From the NCBI RefSeq assembly GCF_009604385.1, contig NZ_WEGJ01000002.1:62001-126000 (forward strand): a DNA stretch of 64,000 nucleotides. The letters run 5' to 3'. Position numbers and translations under genes: made by a program. The stretch is from Streptomyces smaragdinus (lineage in GTDB: Bacteria; Actinomycetota; Actinomycetes; Streptomycetales; Streptomycetaceae). Within the stretch, counting starts at the first letter, position 1; the number at the start of each line of letters is the position of its first letter. A model generated the notes under the pieces. The model was given only the letters and a program-made list of their open reading frames with translations. It ran no database searches and was not told where the DNA came from. Of the stretch, positions 52,547-62,520 are shown piece by piece.

Positions 52547-53329
52547 TCAGTTCTTCCGCAGCCCGTCGAACCGCTTCATCCGCTCGAGCACCGCCTCGGC
52601 CGTCGGCTGCGGCATCCGGTCGACGATCCGTCCGTCGGCCAGGAACAGCACCAGGTCCGCCACGGCCGCCGCGCCCGGATCGTGCGTGACCATCACCACG
52701 GTCTGCCCGAGCCGGTCGACCGCGTCGCGGAGCATGCCCAGCACCTCCTGGCCCGAGCGCGAGTCGAGGTTGCCCGTCGGCTCGTCGGCGAAGATCAGCT
52801 CCGGGCGCGAGACCAGCGCGCGGGCGCAGGCCACCCGCTGCTGCTGGCCCCCCGAGAGCTGCGCCGGACGGTGCCTGAGCCGGTCGCGCAGCCCGAGGGC
52901 GTCGACGACCCGGTCCAGCCACTCCTGGTCGGGTCTGCGGCCGGCGATGCTCATCGGCAGCGTGATGTTCTCCAGCGCGTTGAGCGTGGGCAGCAGGTTG
53001 AACGACTGGAACATGAACCCCACGCGGTCGCGGCGCAGCCGGGTCAGCTCCCGCTCGCTCAGCCCCGTGATCTCCGTCCCGCCCAGCCACACCTGACCCG
53101 CGGACACCGTGTCCAGCCCGGCCAGACAGTGCATGAGCGTCGACTTCCCCGACCCGGACGGCCCCATCACCGCCGTGAACCGCCCCCGTGCGATGGCCAC
53201 GTCCACCGCGTCGAGCGCCGTCACGCTCGTCTCACCCGCCCCGTACGCCTTGGTCAGCGCGGCGGCCCGCGCCGCGACCCCCACCCCGTCCGCGAGACCG
53301 TCGCCCCGCTCCGTCGCTGCTGTGGACAC
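52547..53329 (-). CDS. LolD/MacB-type ABC ATPase
   Basis: A 260-residue ATPase. It has Walker A GPSGSGKST near residue 56, the signature LSGGQQQRVACARALVSRPELIFADEPTGNLD with Walker B, and the VTHD switch. It starts with GTG after AGGGAGG. The stop is 10 bases before the GTG of the large permease, so the pair is an operon. Substrate is unknown. Confidence 0.95.
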   Translation of the reverse strand: MSTAATERGDGLADGVGVAARAAALTKAYGAGETSVTALDAVDVAIARGRFTAVMGPSGSGKSTLMHCLAGLDTVSAGQVWLGGTEITGLSERELTRLRRDRVGFMFQSFNLLPTLNALENITLPMSIAGRRPDQEWLDRVVDALGLRDRLRHRPAQLSGGQQQRVACARALVSRPELIFADEPTGNLDSRSGQEVLGMLRDAVDRLGQTVVMVTHDPGAAAVADLVLFLADGRIVDRMPQPTAEAVLERMKRFDGLRKN

Positions 53330-53492
53330 GGCGCCTCCCTGCGCTCGATCCGCCCCGACTCCCGCCTCGATTCGAGCCTAGGCGCCCGGCGAACACCGCC
53401 GCATCCCTCGCACGTGCCAACTCCAAGGGGCCCCGTACTCCTGGGGGATGACCTCCGGGGAGGGACCCGGCGGCCCCGGTCCGCCGGCCGTG

Positions 53493-54212
53493 TCACGCCC
53501 CCTGCGCCGCACGGAACGCCCGCGCGTCCCACACACCCCCCAGCTCCGGCCCGAGCCACCGGCCTGCCGCCGCCCGGAATTCCTCCGGCGCCAGCCCTCC
53601 CACGCCCTGCGGCAGGACCCCCAGCAGGGGCGCGCCCGCCGCGACCGGCAGGTCGTCCAGATTGCACACCTCGGCCGGCCCCGGGCGGTGCGGCCACTCA
53701 CCCACCAGCACCCCCGCGCACGGCACCTCGCGCCCGCGCAGCACCTCCGCCGTCAGTGCCGCGTCGTTCAGCGTGCCCAGCCCCGCCCGCGCCACCACCA
53801 GCACCGGGCACCGCAGCAGCGCCGCGACGTCCGCGAGCGTCCCGCCCTCGTCGTCGAACCGCACCAGCAGCCCGCCCGCCCCCTCCACGAGCACCAGGTC
53901 GTGCGCCGCGGACAGCTTCGCCGCAGCCTCCGCGACCTCGGTCGGCCGCACCGGGGCGGCTCCCGCCCGCCGGGCCGCCGTGGCCGGCGCCAACGGCTCG
54001 GGGAACCGCGCGAGTTCCGCCCCCGTGACCAGATCACCGGCCAGCCGTACCACCTCGTGCACATCGCCCGGCTCGTCCGGACCCACGCCCGTCTGGGCGG
54101 GCTTGAGCACCGCCACCGACCAGCCGCCGGCCACCGCGACGGCCGCCAGCGCCGCCGTCGTCATGGTCTTGCCGACCCCGGTTCCCGTCCCCGTGACCAC
54201 CATCACGCTCAT
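53493..54212 (-). CDS. bioD: Dethiobiotin synthetase
   Basis: A 239-residue BioD that closes the ureido ring of dethiobiotin using CO2 and ATP. The P-loop is GTGTGVGKT at residues 8-16, and VLVEGAGGLLV is the conserved glycine-rich block. The ATG at 54212 (MSVMVVTGTG) is 11 bases after the bioA stop. The upstream part of the same frame to 55349 is shadow within bioA. Confidence 0.95.
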   Translation of the reverse strand: MSVMVVTGTGTGVGKTMTTAALAAVAVAGGWSVAVLKPAQTGVGPDEPGDVHEVVRLAGDLVTGAELARFPEPLAPATAARRAGAAPVRPTEVAEAAAKLSAAHDLVLVEGAGGLLVRFDDEGGTLADVAALLRCPVLVVARAGLGTLNDAALTAEVLRGREVPCAGVLVGEWPHRPGPAEVCNLDDLPVAAGAPLLGVLPQGVGGLAPEEFRAAAGRWLGPELGGVWDARAFRAAQGA

Positions 54213-54223
54213 GAACCCACCCC

Positions 54224-55528
54224 TCATCCCGCGGCCGCGGCCGCGCACACGGCGTCGCAGATCCGCGCCAGATCGTCGTCCCCGGTGACATACGGCGGCA
54301 TCGTGTAGACGAGATCCCGGAACGGCCGCAGCCACACCCCGGCCCGGACGGCTGCCCGGGTGGCCGCCGCCATGTCCACCGGGTGGTCCAGCTGCACCAC
54401 ACCGATCCCGCCCAGCACCCGCACGTCCGTGACCCCGGGCAGCCCGGCGGCCGCCGCCAGCCCGTCGGCGAGGCCCGTTTCGAGACGTTTCACATGAAAC
54501 GCCCAGTCCTGCCCCGTCACCAGGTCGATCGACGCCGTGGCGACCGCCGCCGCGAGCGGATTCCCCATGAACGTCGGCCCGTGTGCCAGCACCGGCACCT
54601 CGCCCCGGGAGATCCCCCCGGCCACCTCCGGCGTGCACAGCGTCGCCGCCATCGTCAGATAGCCCCCGGTCAGCGCCTTCCCCACGCACATCACATCGGG
54701 CGACACCCCGGCGTGGTCCGCGGCGAACAGCGCGCCCGTACGCCCGAACCCGGTGGCGATCTCGTCGAACACCAGCAGCACCCCGTGCTCGTCGCACGCC
54801 TCCCGCAGCACCCGCAGATAGCCGGGGGAGTGGAAGCGCATCCCGCCCGCCCCCTGCACCACCGGCTCCACGATCACCGCGGCCGCCTCCGCCGCGTGCC
54901 GCGCCACCAGGGCACGCAGCTCCCGCACGTACGCCGCGTCGGGCTCGTCCCCGAACCCGCCGGGCGGCGCCGGGGCGAAGACCTGCCGGGGCAGCGCCCC
55001 GCTCCACAGCTCGTGCATGCCGCCGTCGGGGTCGCAGACGGACATCGGGTGCCAGGTGTCGCCGTGGTAGCCGCCGCGCCAGGTGAGCAGCCGCCGTTTC
55101 TCCGGCCTGCCGGCGGAACGCCAGTACTGCAGGCACATCTTGACGGCGACCTCGACCGACACCGACCCGGAGTCGGCGAGGAACACGTGCCGCAGCGGCT
55201 CGGGCGTGATCTCCACCAGCCGGGCGGCGAGCCGGACGGCGGGCTCGTGGGTGAGCCCGCCGAACATCACGTGGCTCATCCGCTCGAGCTGGTCGTGGGC
55301 GGCCCGGTTGAGCACCGGGTGGTTGTAGCCGTGGATGGCCGACCACCACGACGACATCCCGTCGACCAGCTCGCGTACCCCCTCGACCGGCCGCGCGAGG
55401 GCGAGGCGTACGCCCGCGGCCGACTCCACGACGAGCGGGTCCTGCCGGCCGGGCATCGGCCCGTACGGATGCCAGACGTGCTCGCGGTCCAGGGCGAGCA
55501 GCGTCTCGGGCGCGAGCGGCTCAGGCAT
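54224..55528 (-). CDS. bioA: Adenosylmethionine-8-amino-7-oxononanoate aminotransferase
   Basis: A 434-residue fold-type I aminotransferase that makes diaminopelargonate (DAPA) from KAPA. Blocks include [44 protein letters not shown] with the PLP Asp, and the PLP lysine in CVGKALTGG. The ATG at 55528 overlaps the bioB stop by 8 bases, which supports coupling and rules out the longer frame to 55633. Confidence 0.96.
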   Translation of the reverse strand: MPEPLAPETLLALDREHVWHPYGPMPGRQDPLVVESAAGVRLALARPVEGVRELVDGMSSWWSAIHGYNHPVLNRAAHDQLERMSHVMFGGLTHEPAVRLAARLVEITPEPLRHVFLADSGSVSVEVAVKMCLQYWRSAGRPEKRRLLTWRGGYHGDTWHPMSVCDPDGGMHELWSGALPRQVFAPAPPGGFGDEPDAAYVRELRALVARHAAEAAAVIVEPVVQGAGGMRFHSPGYLRVLREACDEHGVLLVFDEIATGFGRTGALFAADHAGVSPDVMCVGKALTGGYLTMAATLCTPEVAGGISRGEVPVLAHGPTFMGNPLAAAVATASIDLVTGQDWAFHVKRLETGLADGLAAAAGLPGVTDVRVLGGIGVVQLDHPVDMAAATRAAVRAGVWLRPFRDLVYTMPPYVTGDDDLARICDAVCAAAAAG

Positions 55529-56663
55529 TCGGCGGCAGATCCGTCCCGGCGCCCCGGCGGCGCACCGAGACCAGCCCGGGGCGGGCCGCCCCGGCGGGCT
55601 CGGGCTCGTCCGTGGAGGAGGGACCGCACGCACCCCCGCCGCAGCCGGCGCCGTCCTCGGCCCGGTGCGCGGGCAGCGTCGTCGTCCCCGCGCCCTCCAC
55701 CTCGAACCCGGCGTCCGCGATCATGTCCAGGTCCGCCTGCCCGGCCTGCCCCTCGCTGGTCAGATAGTCCCCGAGGAAGATCGAGTTGGCCAGATGCAGG
55801 GCGAGCGGCTGCATCGACCGCAGCTGCACCTCCCGCCCGCCGGCCAGGCGTACCTCGACGTCCGGGCACACGAACCGCACCATCGCCAGGATCCGCAGAC
55901 AGCGCTGGGGCGTCAGGTTCCACTCCTGCGCCAGCGGCGTCCCCTCGAAGGGGATCAGGAAGTTCACCGGCACCGAGTCCGGGTCGAGGTCGCGCAGCCC
56001 GAACACCACGTCGACCAGGTCCGCGTCGCTCTCGCCCATGCCCGCGATCAGCCCCGAGCACGCCGACAGCCCGGCGGCCCGCGCCCGGTGCACGGTGTCC
56101 ACGCGGTCGCTGTAGTCGTGCGTCGTGCAGATGTCCGCGTACGTCGACTCGCTGGTGTTGAGATTGTGGTTGTACGCGTCGGCCCCGGCGTCGCGCAGCC
56201 GGTCGGCCTGCCCGTCGGAGAGCAGACCGAGGCAGGCGCAGACCTCGACGCCCTCGTTCTGCTCCTTGATCGCCGCGATGGTGCCCGCGACCCGCTCCAC
56301 GTCCCGGTCCGTGGGACCGCGGCCGCTGGCGACCAGGCACACCCGCTTGGCGCCGCCCGCCACCCCGGCCCCGGCCGCCTTCGCCGCCTCGTCGGGCTTG
56401 ATCCAGGTGTACTTGAGGATCCCGGCCTCGGAGCCCAGGCGCTGCGAGCAGTACGAGCAGTCCTCCGGACACAAGCCGGACTTGAGGTTCACCAGGTAGT
56501 TCAGCTTCACCCGGCGGCCGAACCAGTGCCGGCGCACCCGGCCGGCCGCCGCCACGACGTCGAGCAGCTCGTCGTCGGTCGTCGCGAGTACGGCCAGCGC
56601 CTCGTCGCGCGTCGGCCGCTCGCGGCGCAGCCCCTTGTCCACCAGCGTAGAGAGCAGATCCAT
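55521..56663 (-). CDS. bioB: Biotin synthase
   Basis: A 380-residue radical-SAM enzyme that inserts sulfur into dethiobiotin. The [4Fe-4S] cysteines are Cys65, Cys69 and Cys72 ([10 protein letters not shown]). A roughly 50-residue C-terminal tail rich in Gly, Pro and Cys is typical of actinobacterial BioB. The ATG at 56663 has AAAGGA at good spacing. It is first in bioBAD, divergent from bioF. No bioC, bioH, bioI or bioW is in the window. Confidence 0.97.
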   Translation of the reverse strand: MDLLSTLVDKGLRRERPTRDEALAVLATTDDELLDVVAAAGRVRRHWFGRRVKLNYLVNLKSGLCPEDCSYCSQRLGSEAGILKYTWIKPDEAAKAAGAGVAGGAKRVCLVASGRGPTDRDVERVAGTIAAIKEQNEGVEVCACLGLLSDGQADRLRDAGADAYNHNLNTSESTYADICTTHDYSDRVDTVHRARAAGLSACSGLIAGMGESDADLVDVVFGLRDLDPDSVPVNFLIPFEGTPLAQEWNLTPQRCLRILAMVRFVCPDVEVRLAGGREVQLRSMQPLALHLANSIFLGDYLTSEGQAGQADLDMIADAGFEVEGAGTTTLPAHRAEDGAGCGGGACGPSSTDEPEPAGAARPGLVSVRRRGAGTDLPPNA

Positions 56664-56712
56664 GCCGCCGATCCTTTCGTACCGCGCTCGCCCCAGCCAA
56701 TAAGCCACCGCA

Positions 56713-56748
56713 CAAGACGCGCCCCGCAGACTGTGTGTCTTGCCACAC
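56713..56748. promoter_or_regulatory. Repeats in the bioB/bioF divergent gap
   Basis: CAAGAC at 56713-56718 and GTCTTG at 56737-56742 form one inverted repeat, and GTGTG at 56733-56737 with CACAC at 56744-56748 another. They overlap in the middle of the 149-bp region between bioB and bioF and are candidate operator or hairpin elements. I do not see a sequence I can equate with a known biotin repressor site. Confidence 0.4.
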
Positions 56749-56812
56749 CCCGCCCGACGGCGCGCACCAGTAGCGTGCCGTGACAGCCTTAAGCCCTGCA
56801 TGAGGACGTGCC

Positions 56813-57955
56813 ATGCCCCGCGACCCCTTCGACTGGATCACCGGCGCGGCCGCCGCGCGCGAGCGGGCCGGACTGGTGCGCCGGCTGCGCCCGCGGCCGG
56901 CCGACGACACCCGCCTCGACCTGGCGAGCAACGACTACCTGGGGCTGTCCCGCCACCCCGAGGTGATCGAGGGCGCGGTGACGGCGGCCCGCCGCTGGGG
57001 GGCCGGCGCGACGGGCTCGCGCCTCGTGACGGGCACGACCGGGCTGCATGCCGAACTCGAGGCGGAGCTCGCCGCCTTCTGCGGCTTCGAGGCGGCGCTC
57101 GTCTTCTCCTCCGGGTACGCGGCCAACATCGCCGCCGTCACCGCGCTCACCGGCCACGACACCCTGGTGGTGTCGGACGCCGGCAACCACGCCTCCCTCA
57201 TCGACGGCTGCCGGCTCTCCCGGGCACAGACGGCGGTCACCCCGCACGCCGACCCCGAGGCCGTGGACAAGGCGCTGGACGCCCACGGCGGGCGGGCGCT
57301 GGTCGTCACGGACGCGGTGTTCTCCGTCGACGGGGACGCCGCGCCGCTCGCCGCGCTGGCGGGGGTCGCCGCCGGGCACGGGGCGGCCCTGCTGGTCGAC
57401 GACGCCCACGGGCTGGGCGTCCTGGGTCCCGGCGGCAGCGGTACGCCCGCCGCGCAGGGCGTCGCCGGGGGGCGGGGGGTGGTCGCGACGGTCACCCTGT
57501 CGAAGTCCCTGGGCAGCCAGGGCGGCGCGGTGCTGGGGCCGGCCGCGGTCATCGAGCATCTGGTGAACACGGCCCGTACGTTCATCTTCGACACCGGCCT
57601 CGCCCCGGCCGCCGCCGGCGCCGCGCTCGCCGCCCTGCGCCTGCTGCGCCGGGAGCCGCAGCGGGCGGCGCGGGTGCGGGAGGTGGCCCGCACGCTGCAC
57701 GAGGGCCTGACGGCGTCCGGTCTGCGGGCGATCCGGCCGGACGCCGCCGTGATCTCGGTGCCCGCCCCGTTGCCGGAGCAGGCACTGAGCTGGGCCGCGG
57801 ACTGCAGGTCGGCCGGAGTGAGCGTCGGCTGCTTCCGGCCGCCGTCCGTGCCCGACGGGATCTCCCGCGTACGGCTGACCGCGCGGGCGGATCTCGAGCG
57901 GCAGGACATCGACTTCGCGCTCAGGACGCTCGCGGCGACCGCCCCGCGCGCCTGA
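56813..57955 (+). CDS. bioF: 8-amino-7-oxononanoate synthase
   Basis: A 380-residue alpha-oxoamine synthase that makes KAPA from pimeloyl-ACP/CoA and alanine. Family blocks are [41 protein letters not shown] and the PLP lysine in [11 protein letters not shown]. The ATG at 56813 follows GAGG. It converges closely (3 bases) on the DUF397 gene. It supplies the step upstream of the divergent bioBAD genes. Confidence 0.96.
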   Translation: MPRDPFDWITGAAAARERAGLVRRLRPRPADDTRLDLASNDYLGLSRHPEVIEGAVTAARRWGAGATGSRLVTGTTGLHAELEAELAAFCGFEAALVFSSGYAANIAAVTALTGHDTLVVSDAGNHASLIDGCRLSRAQTAVTPHADPEAVDKALDAHGGRALVVTDAVFSVDGDAAPLAALAGVAAGHGAALLVDDAHGLGVLGPGGSGTPAAQGVAGGRGVVATVTLSKSLGSQGGAVLGPAAVIEHLVNTARTFIFDTGLAPAAAGAALAALRLLRREPQRAARVREVARTLHEGLTASGLRAIRPDAAVISVPAPLPEQALSWAADCRSAGVSVGCFRPPSVPDGISRVRLTARADLERQDIDFALRTLAATAPRA

Positions 57956-57958
57956 ACG

Positions 57959-58183
57959 CTAGAACTCTCCGTTCCTCACGGCCCCCAGGAAGTCCGCCCA
58001 CGCGTGCGGGGTGAACACCAGGGCGGGTCCGTCCGGCTGTTTCGAGTCGCGGACGGCGAGTCCGCCGGGGGGAAGGGGGCTGACCTCCACGCAGTTGTTC
58101 GCGCCGGTGCTGTAGGTGCTGCGTGTCCAGGACAGTCCGGGGTACGCCTCACAGGAAGGAAGAAATCGCGGCATCGCGCTCAT
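57959..58183 (-). CDS. DUF397 protein
   Basis: A 74-residue DUF397 protein with the family pattern WTRSTYSTGANNCVEVS...VRDSKQPDGPALVFTPHAWADFL. These small proteins accompany XRE regulators in actinomycete developmental loci (WhiJ/AbaA-like). The start overlaps the stop of the XRE gene by 4 bases. Probable role: partner or antagonist of that regulator. Confidence 0.93.
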   Translation of the reverse strand: MSAMPRFLPSCEAYPGLSWTRSTYSTGANNCVEVSPLPPGGLAVRDSKQPDGPALVFTPHAWADFLGAVRNGEF

Positions 58184-59052
58184 TTTCGTGCCTCCTCACG
58201 TGCGCTGATACGGGCGATGAATGCCAGCGACTGCTCGTGCGGAAGGGCGCGCGCCTGAAGGGCTGCGAAAGCCTCGCCGTACACCCTCAGATCTTCTTTC
58301 CGTTCCAGATAGAGGCTACTCGTCATGTGGTCGAGAATCACCACGTCAAGGTCCGAACCGTGCGGAAATGAGAACAAAACGAAAGGCCCGGTGACTCCCA
58401 CATGCACGCCGACCGAGAACGGCAGCACCTGTAACCGGACGTTCCCCAACCGCCCGAGTTCCCGCAGCCGGCGCAGCTGCCCGGCCATCACCTCCGGCCC
58501 GCCGACCTGCCGCCGCAACACCGACTCGTCGAGCACCGCGTGCAGCACCGGCGCCTGCTCCGCCCGCAGCAGCGCCTGCCGGGCGATCCGCACCTCGACC
58601 AGCGCGGACACCTCCTCGTCGCTCGCCGCCGCCATCGCCGCCCGGGTGACCGCCCACGCGTAGTCGCGGGTCTGCAGCAGCCCGGGGACGACCATCGTCT
58701 CCAGCGTCCGTACGTGCGTGGCCTCGGCCTCCAGCGAGATGAAGTCCCGGTACGCGGGCGGCAGCAGCTCCCGGTACGCGCTCCACCAGGCGCCCCGGCC
58801 GGTGTCCTCCCGGCCGGTCAGCGCCACCAGCACGTCCCGCAGCCCGCTGTCGGCGCAGCCGTAGACGTCGAGGAGGCGCCGTACGTCGTCGGCCTTGGCC
58901 GCGCTGCGGCCGGTCTCCAGCCGGCTCACCTTCGACTGGTGCCACCCCGCGCGCAGCGCCGCCTCGCCACTGGTGAGTCCCGCCAGATCGCGCTGTCTGC
59001 GTAATTCCGCGCCGAGTTTGCGGCGGCGCACCGCCGGACCCTGCCGCATCAC
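58180..59052 (-). CDS. XRE-family regulator with DUF5753 domain
   Basis: A 290-residue regulator. The N-terminal helix-turn-helix is LGAELRRQRDLAGLTSGEAALRAGWHQSKVSRLETG, and a DUF5753 domain follows (VPGLLQTRDYAWAV, LDHMTSSLYLERKEDLRVY). The start is GTG 59052 or ATG 59049. It is paired with DUF397 and divergent from an anti-sigma-like ATPase gene, the layout of WhiJ-type developmental regulators in Streptomyces. The palindromes at 59149-59174 are its likely operators. Confidence 0.92.
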   Translation of the reverse strand: MMRQGPAVRRRKLGAELRRQRDLAGLTSGEAALRAGWHQSKVSRLETGRSAAKADDVRRLLDVYGCADSGLRDVLVALTGREDTGRGAWWSAYRELLPPAYRDFISLEAEATHVRTLETMVVPGLLQTRDYAWAVTRAAMAAASDEEVSALVEVRIARQALLRAEQAPVLHAVLDESVLRRQVGGPEVMAGQLRRLRELGRLGNVRLQVLPFSVGVHVGVTGPFVLFSFPHGSDLDVVILDHMTSSLYLERKEDLRVYGEAFAALQARALPHEQSLAFIARISAREEARK

Positions 59053-59148
59053 TTAAGTCCCGTCCGCCGTCGTTCGGGTGGGCATTGCGACAGTGTGCCG
59101 TGCACAACCGGTCGGTCGTAGCAGAGTTCACCGCTTCGGGCGACAGAT

Positions 59149-59174
59149 ATATGCATATGTTGGTGGATCCACCA
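59149..59174. promoter_or_regulatory. Adjacent palindromes upstream of the XRE gene
   Basis: ATATGCATAT at 59149-59158 and TGGTGGATCCACCA at 59161-59174 are both perfect palindromes, side by side in the 230-bp gap between the XRE gene (59052) and the ATPase gene (59283). The first is in an A/T-rich patch suitable for a promoter. Autoregulation by the XRE protein is a reasonable reading. Confidence 0.5.
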
Positions 59175-59282
59175 CGCAAGGTGGAGCATCGGTGGCACTC
59201 TGTCGCGAGGTAACCGCCCGGGATCGTCCTCGACTTCACGGGTGTCGAAGTCCGCTCCGGGTGGGAAAGGGACGGCGCCGTC

Positions 59283-59711
59283 ATGGCAGACCGAAGAGAC
59301 GCAGCGATCACTCTGCCGAGCGAACCGGCTTCGGTGACAGCGGCCCGCCGCCATGTCGCGCGGACCCTGGGGGAGTGGGGGCTGCCGGAGGGCACGGACG
59401 CCTCCGAGACGATCCGGCTGATCGTCTCGGAGCTGGCGACGAACGCCGTCCAGCACACCCTGGGCCGGTCCCCGACGTTCACGGTGGACCTGGTCCTCGA
59501 CCGCGACGAGCAGTTGCGCGTCGGGGTGACCGACGACCACCCCCGCTGGCCGCGCCGGCTGCCGGCGGCCGTGCAGCAGGACAACGGGCGGGGGCTGGCC
59601 ATCATCCGCGCCCTGCTCGCCGATGCGGGCGGACGGCTGTCCGTCGCGCCGACGGCGCGGGGCGGCAAGACGATCTGGATCTGCCTGCCGTGGCAGGCGC
59701 CCGTGCCCTGA
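59283..59711 (+). CDS. Anti-sigma-like HATPase (RsbW type)
   Basis: A 142-residue ATP-binding protein of the GHKL fold: LIVSELATNAVQHT is the N box, VGVTDDHPRWP the G1-like box, and NGRGLAIIRALLADAGG the G2 box. Such proteins can act as anti-sigma kinases or as partners of WhiJ-type regulators. It is divergent from the XRE/DUF397 pair, completing the usual trio. Kinase activity and target are not predictable. Confidence 0.9.
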   Translation: MADRRDAAITLPSEPASVTAARRHVARTLGEWGLPEGTDASETIRLIVSELATNAVQHTLGRSPTFTVDLVLDRDEQLRVGVTDDHPRWPRRLPAAVQQDNGRGLAIIRALLADAGGRLSVAPTARGGKTIWICLPWQAPVP

Positions 59712-59726
59712 CGGTACGGGCCGGGC

Positions 59727-60353
59727 TCACGCCGTGAGCAGCGCCTCCGCGCCCACCGGCCGGTACCCCGCCGCGAGGAGCGCCCGTACGCTCGCCGCGT
59801 TGCCCGGCGCGACCTGCGCCCACAAGGGCTCCCCGGCCGGTACGAGATGCCGCGCCGCGACGGCCAGCCGCCGCCCCAGGCCCGTACCGCGCGCCGCCTC
59901 GTCCACCTCGAGGGCCATCTCCCACCGCCCGGCGACCCCCCGCCCCAGCAGCACCATCCCGCCCTGCGCCTGCCATACGCGCACGTCGTCGCGGTGGTGC
60001 AGCGCCCGCCGCACCCGCGACTGATCCCGGTCCGTCGACTCGTCGAGCGCCAACGGGGGCGGACCGGCGAGGGGGCCGGCGACCGTCAGCATGTCGACGT
60101 TGTTCACCCTGCGCCCCAGCCGCTCCTCCAGGGCCCGCAGGAACGGCGGGTTGAGCGGGGCGGACAGATCGCCGGCGGGCAGCCGCTCGCGCACCCATTC
60201 CTCGCTCACGTCCGCGAAGACGAACGAGCACGCCGTCAGCGCGATCACCCCCGTGTCCCGGGCGGAGGGCGGCGGCAGCACCCGTACGGTCCCGTCGGGC
60301 GGCGGGAACACACCCCGCGCTGCGTCGGCCAGGACACCGGCGAGATCGCTCAT
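59727..60353 (-). CDS. GNAT-family acetyltransferase
   Basis: A 208-residue protein whose C-terminal half is GNAT-like (WEMALEVDEAARGTGLGRRLAVAARHLVPAGEPLWAQVAPGNAASVRALLAAGY). The first half (to about 90) is not a standard GNAT strand pattern. The ATG at 60353 is taken as the start; the frame continues to 60701 as shadow of the next gene. Substrate is unknown. Confidence 0.82.
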   Translation of the reverse strand: MSDLAGVLADAARGVFPPPDGTVRVLPPPSARDTGVIALTACSFVFADVSEEWVRERLPAGDLSAPLNPPFLRALEERLGRRVNNVDMLTVAGPLAGPPPLALDESTDRDQSRVRRALHHRDDVRVWQAQGGMVLLGRGVAGRWEMALEVDEAARGTGLGRRLAVAARHLVPAGEPLWAQVAPGNAASVRALLAAGYRPVGAEALLTA

Positions 60354-60443
60354 GGTGCCAACGTAACCCGCCGGGTTGAACCCGATCACCCCGGCCCACG
60401 TCACAGGGGCGTGAGACGTGGCGGCAGAGGTGGGGAGTTCGCG

Positions 60444-61157
60444 ATGGGGTGGAGAAAGTTCCTGACGGCGGCGTGCGCGCTGGCGCTGACGGCCGGGGTG
60501 GGTGCCGTGTCGTGCGGGGACGAGAGCGCGGGGGCCGGGACGCGGGCGCGGACCGCGGGCTACGAGGGCTGTGACGGACGGGACGCGACGTACGACCCCG
60601 CCTATCCGGACTTCTCGGCGGAGGACGCGCAGGACTGGGTGTCCTTCGGCGACCACGTCGCGGTGTTCCGCATCGAGGACCAGCGGGGCGCGAAGCAGCA
60701 CCGCAGCGGCCGGCTCGTCGTCGAGCAGATGATCTACTCACGCGCGGGCGCACCCAGGACACCCAAGAGCTTCCGTACCGAACTGTGGGACGTCCCCTGC
60801 AAGTCCTGGCTCACGCCCGGCCACACCTACGTCGGACTGCTGGTCCGCGACTCGATCGGCCCGAAGGACGCGGCCGCCTGGCATCCGGTGTACGGATCGG
60901 GCGTCCTGCCGTACGACGGAAAGCGGATCGGCCACGGCGAGATCGAGGGCAGGAAGGGCGCGTACGCCTTCGACGACCTCTCGCCGTTCTGGCTGGGCCG
61001 CCAGATGTTCGGGGAGCACGCGACCACCCTGCAGAGCCTGCTGTTCAAGACGGAGCCCTACTCGGCCGCGGCCGACCACCCCCGTCTGTCACCGGGGGAG
61101 CGGTTCGAACTGGCGCGCCGCCAGTGGGACGCGCGGCAGGCGGCGTCCGGCGGCTGA
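60444..61157 (+). CDS. Secreted or lipid-anchored protein of unknown function
   Basis: A 237-residue exported protein. The N-terminus (MGWRKFLTAACALALTAGVGAVSC) is a signal peptide with a weak lipobox ending at Cys24. The mature part contains DHVAVFRIEDQRGAKQH, WDVPCKSWLTPGHTYVGLLVR and a C-terminal LSPGERFELARRQWDAR. I do not recognise the family. The ATG at 60444 follows a purine-rich GGGGAG. It is followed by a strong terminator and stands alone. Confidence 0.75.
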   Translation: MGWRKFLTAACALALTAGVGAVSCGDESAGAGTRARTAGYEGCDGRDATYDPAYPDFSAEDAQDWVSFGDHVAVFRIEDQRGAKQHRSGRLVVEQMIYSRAGAPRTPKSFRTELWDVPCKSWLTPGHTYVGLLVRDSIGPKDAAAWHPVYGSGVLPYDGKRIGHGEIEGRKGAYAFDDLSPFWLGRQMFGEHATTLQSLLFKTEPYSAAADHPRLSPGERFELARRQWDARQAASGG

Positions 61158-61191
61158 GGGCAAAGCGGTGGTCATCATCGGGTCAGGAGTG

Positions 61192-61233
61192 GGTATCCCG
61201 GCCGCGGGGGGCCTGCCCCGCGGCCGGGATACC
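61192..61233. terminator. 18-bp-stem terminator
   Basis: GGTATCCCGGCCGCGGGG at 61192-61209 is perfectly complementary to 61216-61233, with a 6-base loop. It ends the secreted-protein transcript and lies 85 bases before the next ATG. Confidence 0.85.
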
Positions 61234-61318
61234 GGCATGATGGACGGGTTTGCTGCGCCCCCGCCCGGGACGATCCCGTACCGGGCGTCCGGAACGACCG
61301 AGAGTCAGGCAGTCCGCC

Positions 61319-62512
61319 ATGAACGACCGTGTCCGTCGGGTGCTGATCGCGGGGGGCGGCATCGCCGGCCCGGTGGCCGCGATGGCGTTGCAGAAGGCCG
61401 GCATCGAGTCCACCGTGTACGAGGCCCACCCGGGCACCGCCGACGGCAAGGGCGGCGGGCTGAGCGTCGCCCCCAACGGCATGGACGCCCTGGACGTGAT
61501 CGGCGCCGGGGACGCGGTCCGGGCGCTGGGCAAGCCCATGGAGGGGATCGTCCTGCAGGACTGGCGGGGCCGCAGGCTGGGCGAGTTCGGCAACCCGCCG
61601 GGCGTGGCGCCCATGCAGTTCATGTTCCGCCACGAGATCTACCGGGTGCTGCTGGACGAGGCCGCCGCCCGCGGTATCGACGTCCGGTACGGCAAGCGCC
61701 TGACCGGCGCCGAGGACACCGGCGACTCGGTGACCGCCCGCTTCGAGGACGGCACCGCCGCCGACGGCGACCTCCTCGTCGGCGCCGACGGCATCCGCTC
61801 CGTGGTCCGCACCCTGATCGACCCGGCCGCCCCCGGCCCCCGCTACGCCGGGCTGATCAGCTTCGGCGCCCTCGTCATCGCCCCCGGGCTGCCCTCCACC
61901 GACGGCAGGATGAACATGCCGTTCGGCAAACGGGGTTTCTTCGGCTACCAGGTCTTCGACGACGACACCGCCGTCTGGTTCGTCAACCTCCCCCACCCGC
62001 GCCCCGTCACCCTCGCGGAGGTAAGGGAGACCGCGGCCGAGGACTGGCTCGAGCGCCTGGCCCCGCTGTACGCCGACGACCTCACCCCGGCCGCCGACCT
62101 GATCGGCCGGACGCCGCCCGAGGACCTGATCGTCGTGGGCCCGATGGAGAACATGCCCAGGGTCGAGACCTGGAGCAAGGGGCGCATGGTCCTCACCGGC
62201 GACTCGGTGCACGCCCCCTCCTCCAGCTCCGGCATGGGCGCCACCCTGGCTGTGGAGAGCGCCCTGGAACTCGCCCGCTGTCTGCGCGACCTGCCGTATC
62301 CGCGGGCGTTCGAGGCGTACGAGCGGCTGCGCCGGCCGCGGGTGGAGAAGGTCATCGCCGCGACCAACCGCAAGAACAGCGCCAAGGCCGCCGGGCCCGT
62401 GATGCGGGTGGTCAACGCCTGGGCGATCAAGGTGTTCGCGTCGTTCTCCAAGCCGGAGAAGATGGCGTGGGTCTTCCGGCACCGCGTCGACTGGGACGCG
62501 CCGGCCGGCTGA
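61319..62512 (+). CDS. FAD-dependent monooxygenase
   Basis: A 397-residue flavoprotein of the PHBH/UbiH type. The FAD Rossmann loop is AGGGIAGPVAAMAL at residues 10-23, DLLVGADGIRSVVR is the second FAD-binding block, and GDSVHAPSSSSGMGATLA is the GD motif. It probably hydroxylates an aromatic or polyketide-like substrate. The ATG at 61319 is preferred over the frame opening at 61250. It converges on the PARG gene with an 8-base gap. Confidence 0.92.
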   Translation: MNDRVRRVLIAGGGIAGPVAAMALQKAGIESTVYEAHPGTADGKGGGLSVAPNGMDALDVIGAGDAVRALGKPMEGIVLQDWRGRRLGEFGNPPGVAPMQFMFRHEIYRVLLDEAAARGIDVRYGKRLTGAEDTGDSVTARFEDGTAADGDLLVGADGIRSVVRTLIDPAAPGPRYAGLISFGALVIAPGLPSTDGRMNMPFGKRGFFGYQVFDDDTAVWFVNLPHPRPVTLAEVRETAAEDWLERLAPLYADDLTPAADLIGRTPPEDLIVVGPMENMPRVETWSKGRMVLTGDSVHAPSSSSGMGATLAVESALELARCLRDLPYPRAFEAYERLRRPRVEKVIAATNRKNSAKAAGPVMRVVNAWAIKVFASFSKPEKMAWVFRHRVDWDAPAG

Positions 62513-62520
62513 CCCGGGCG

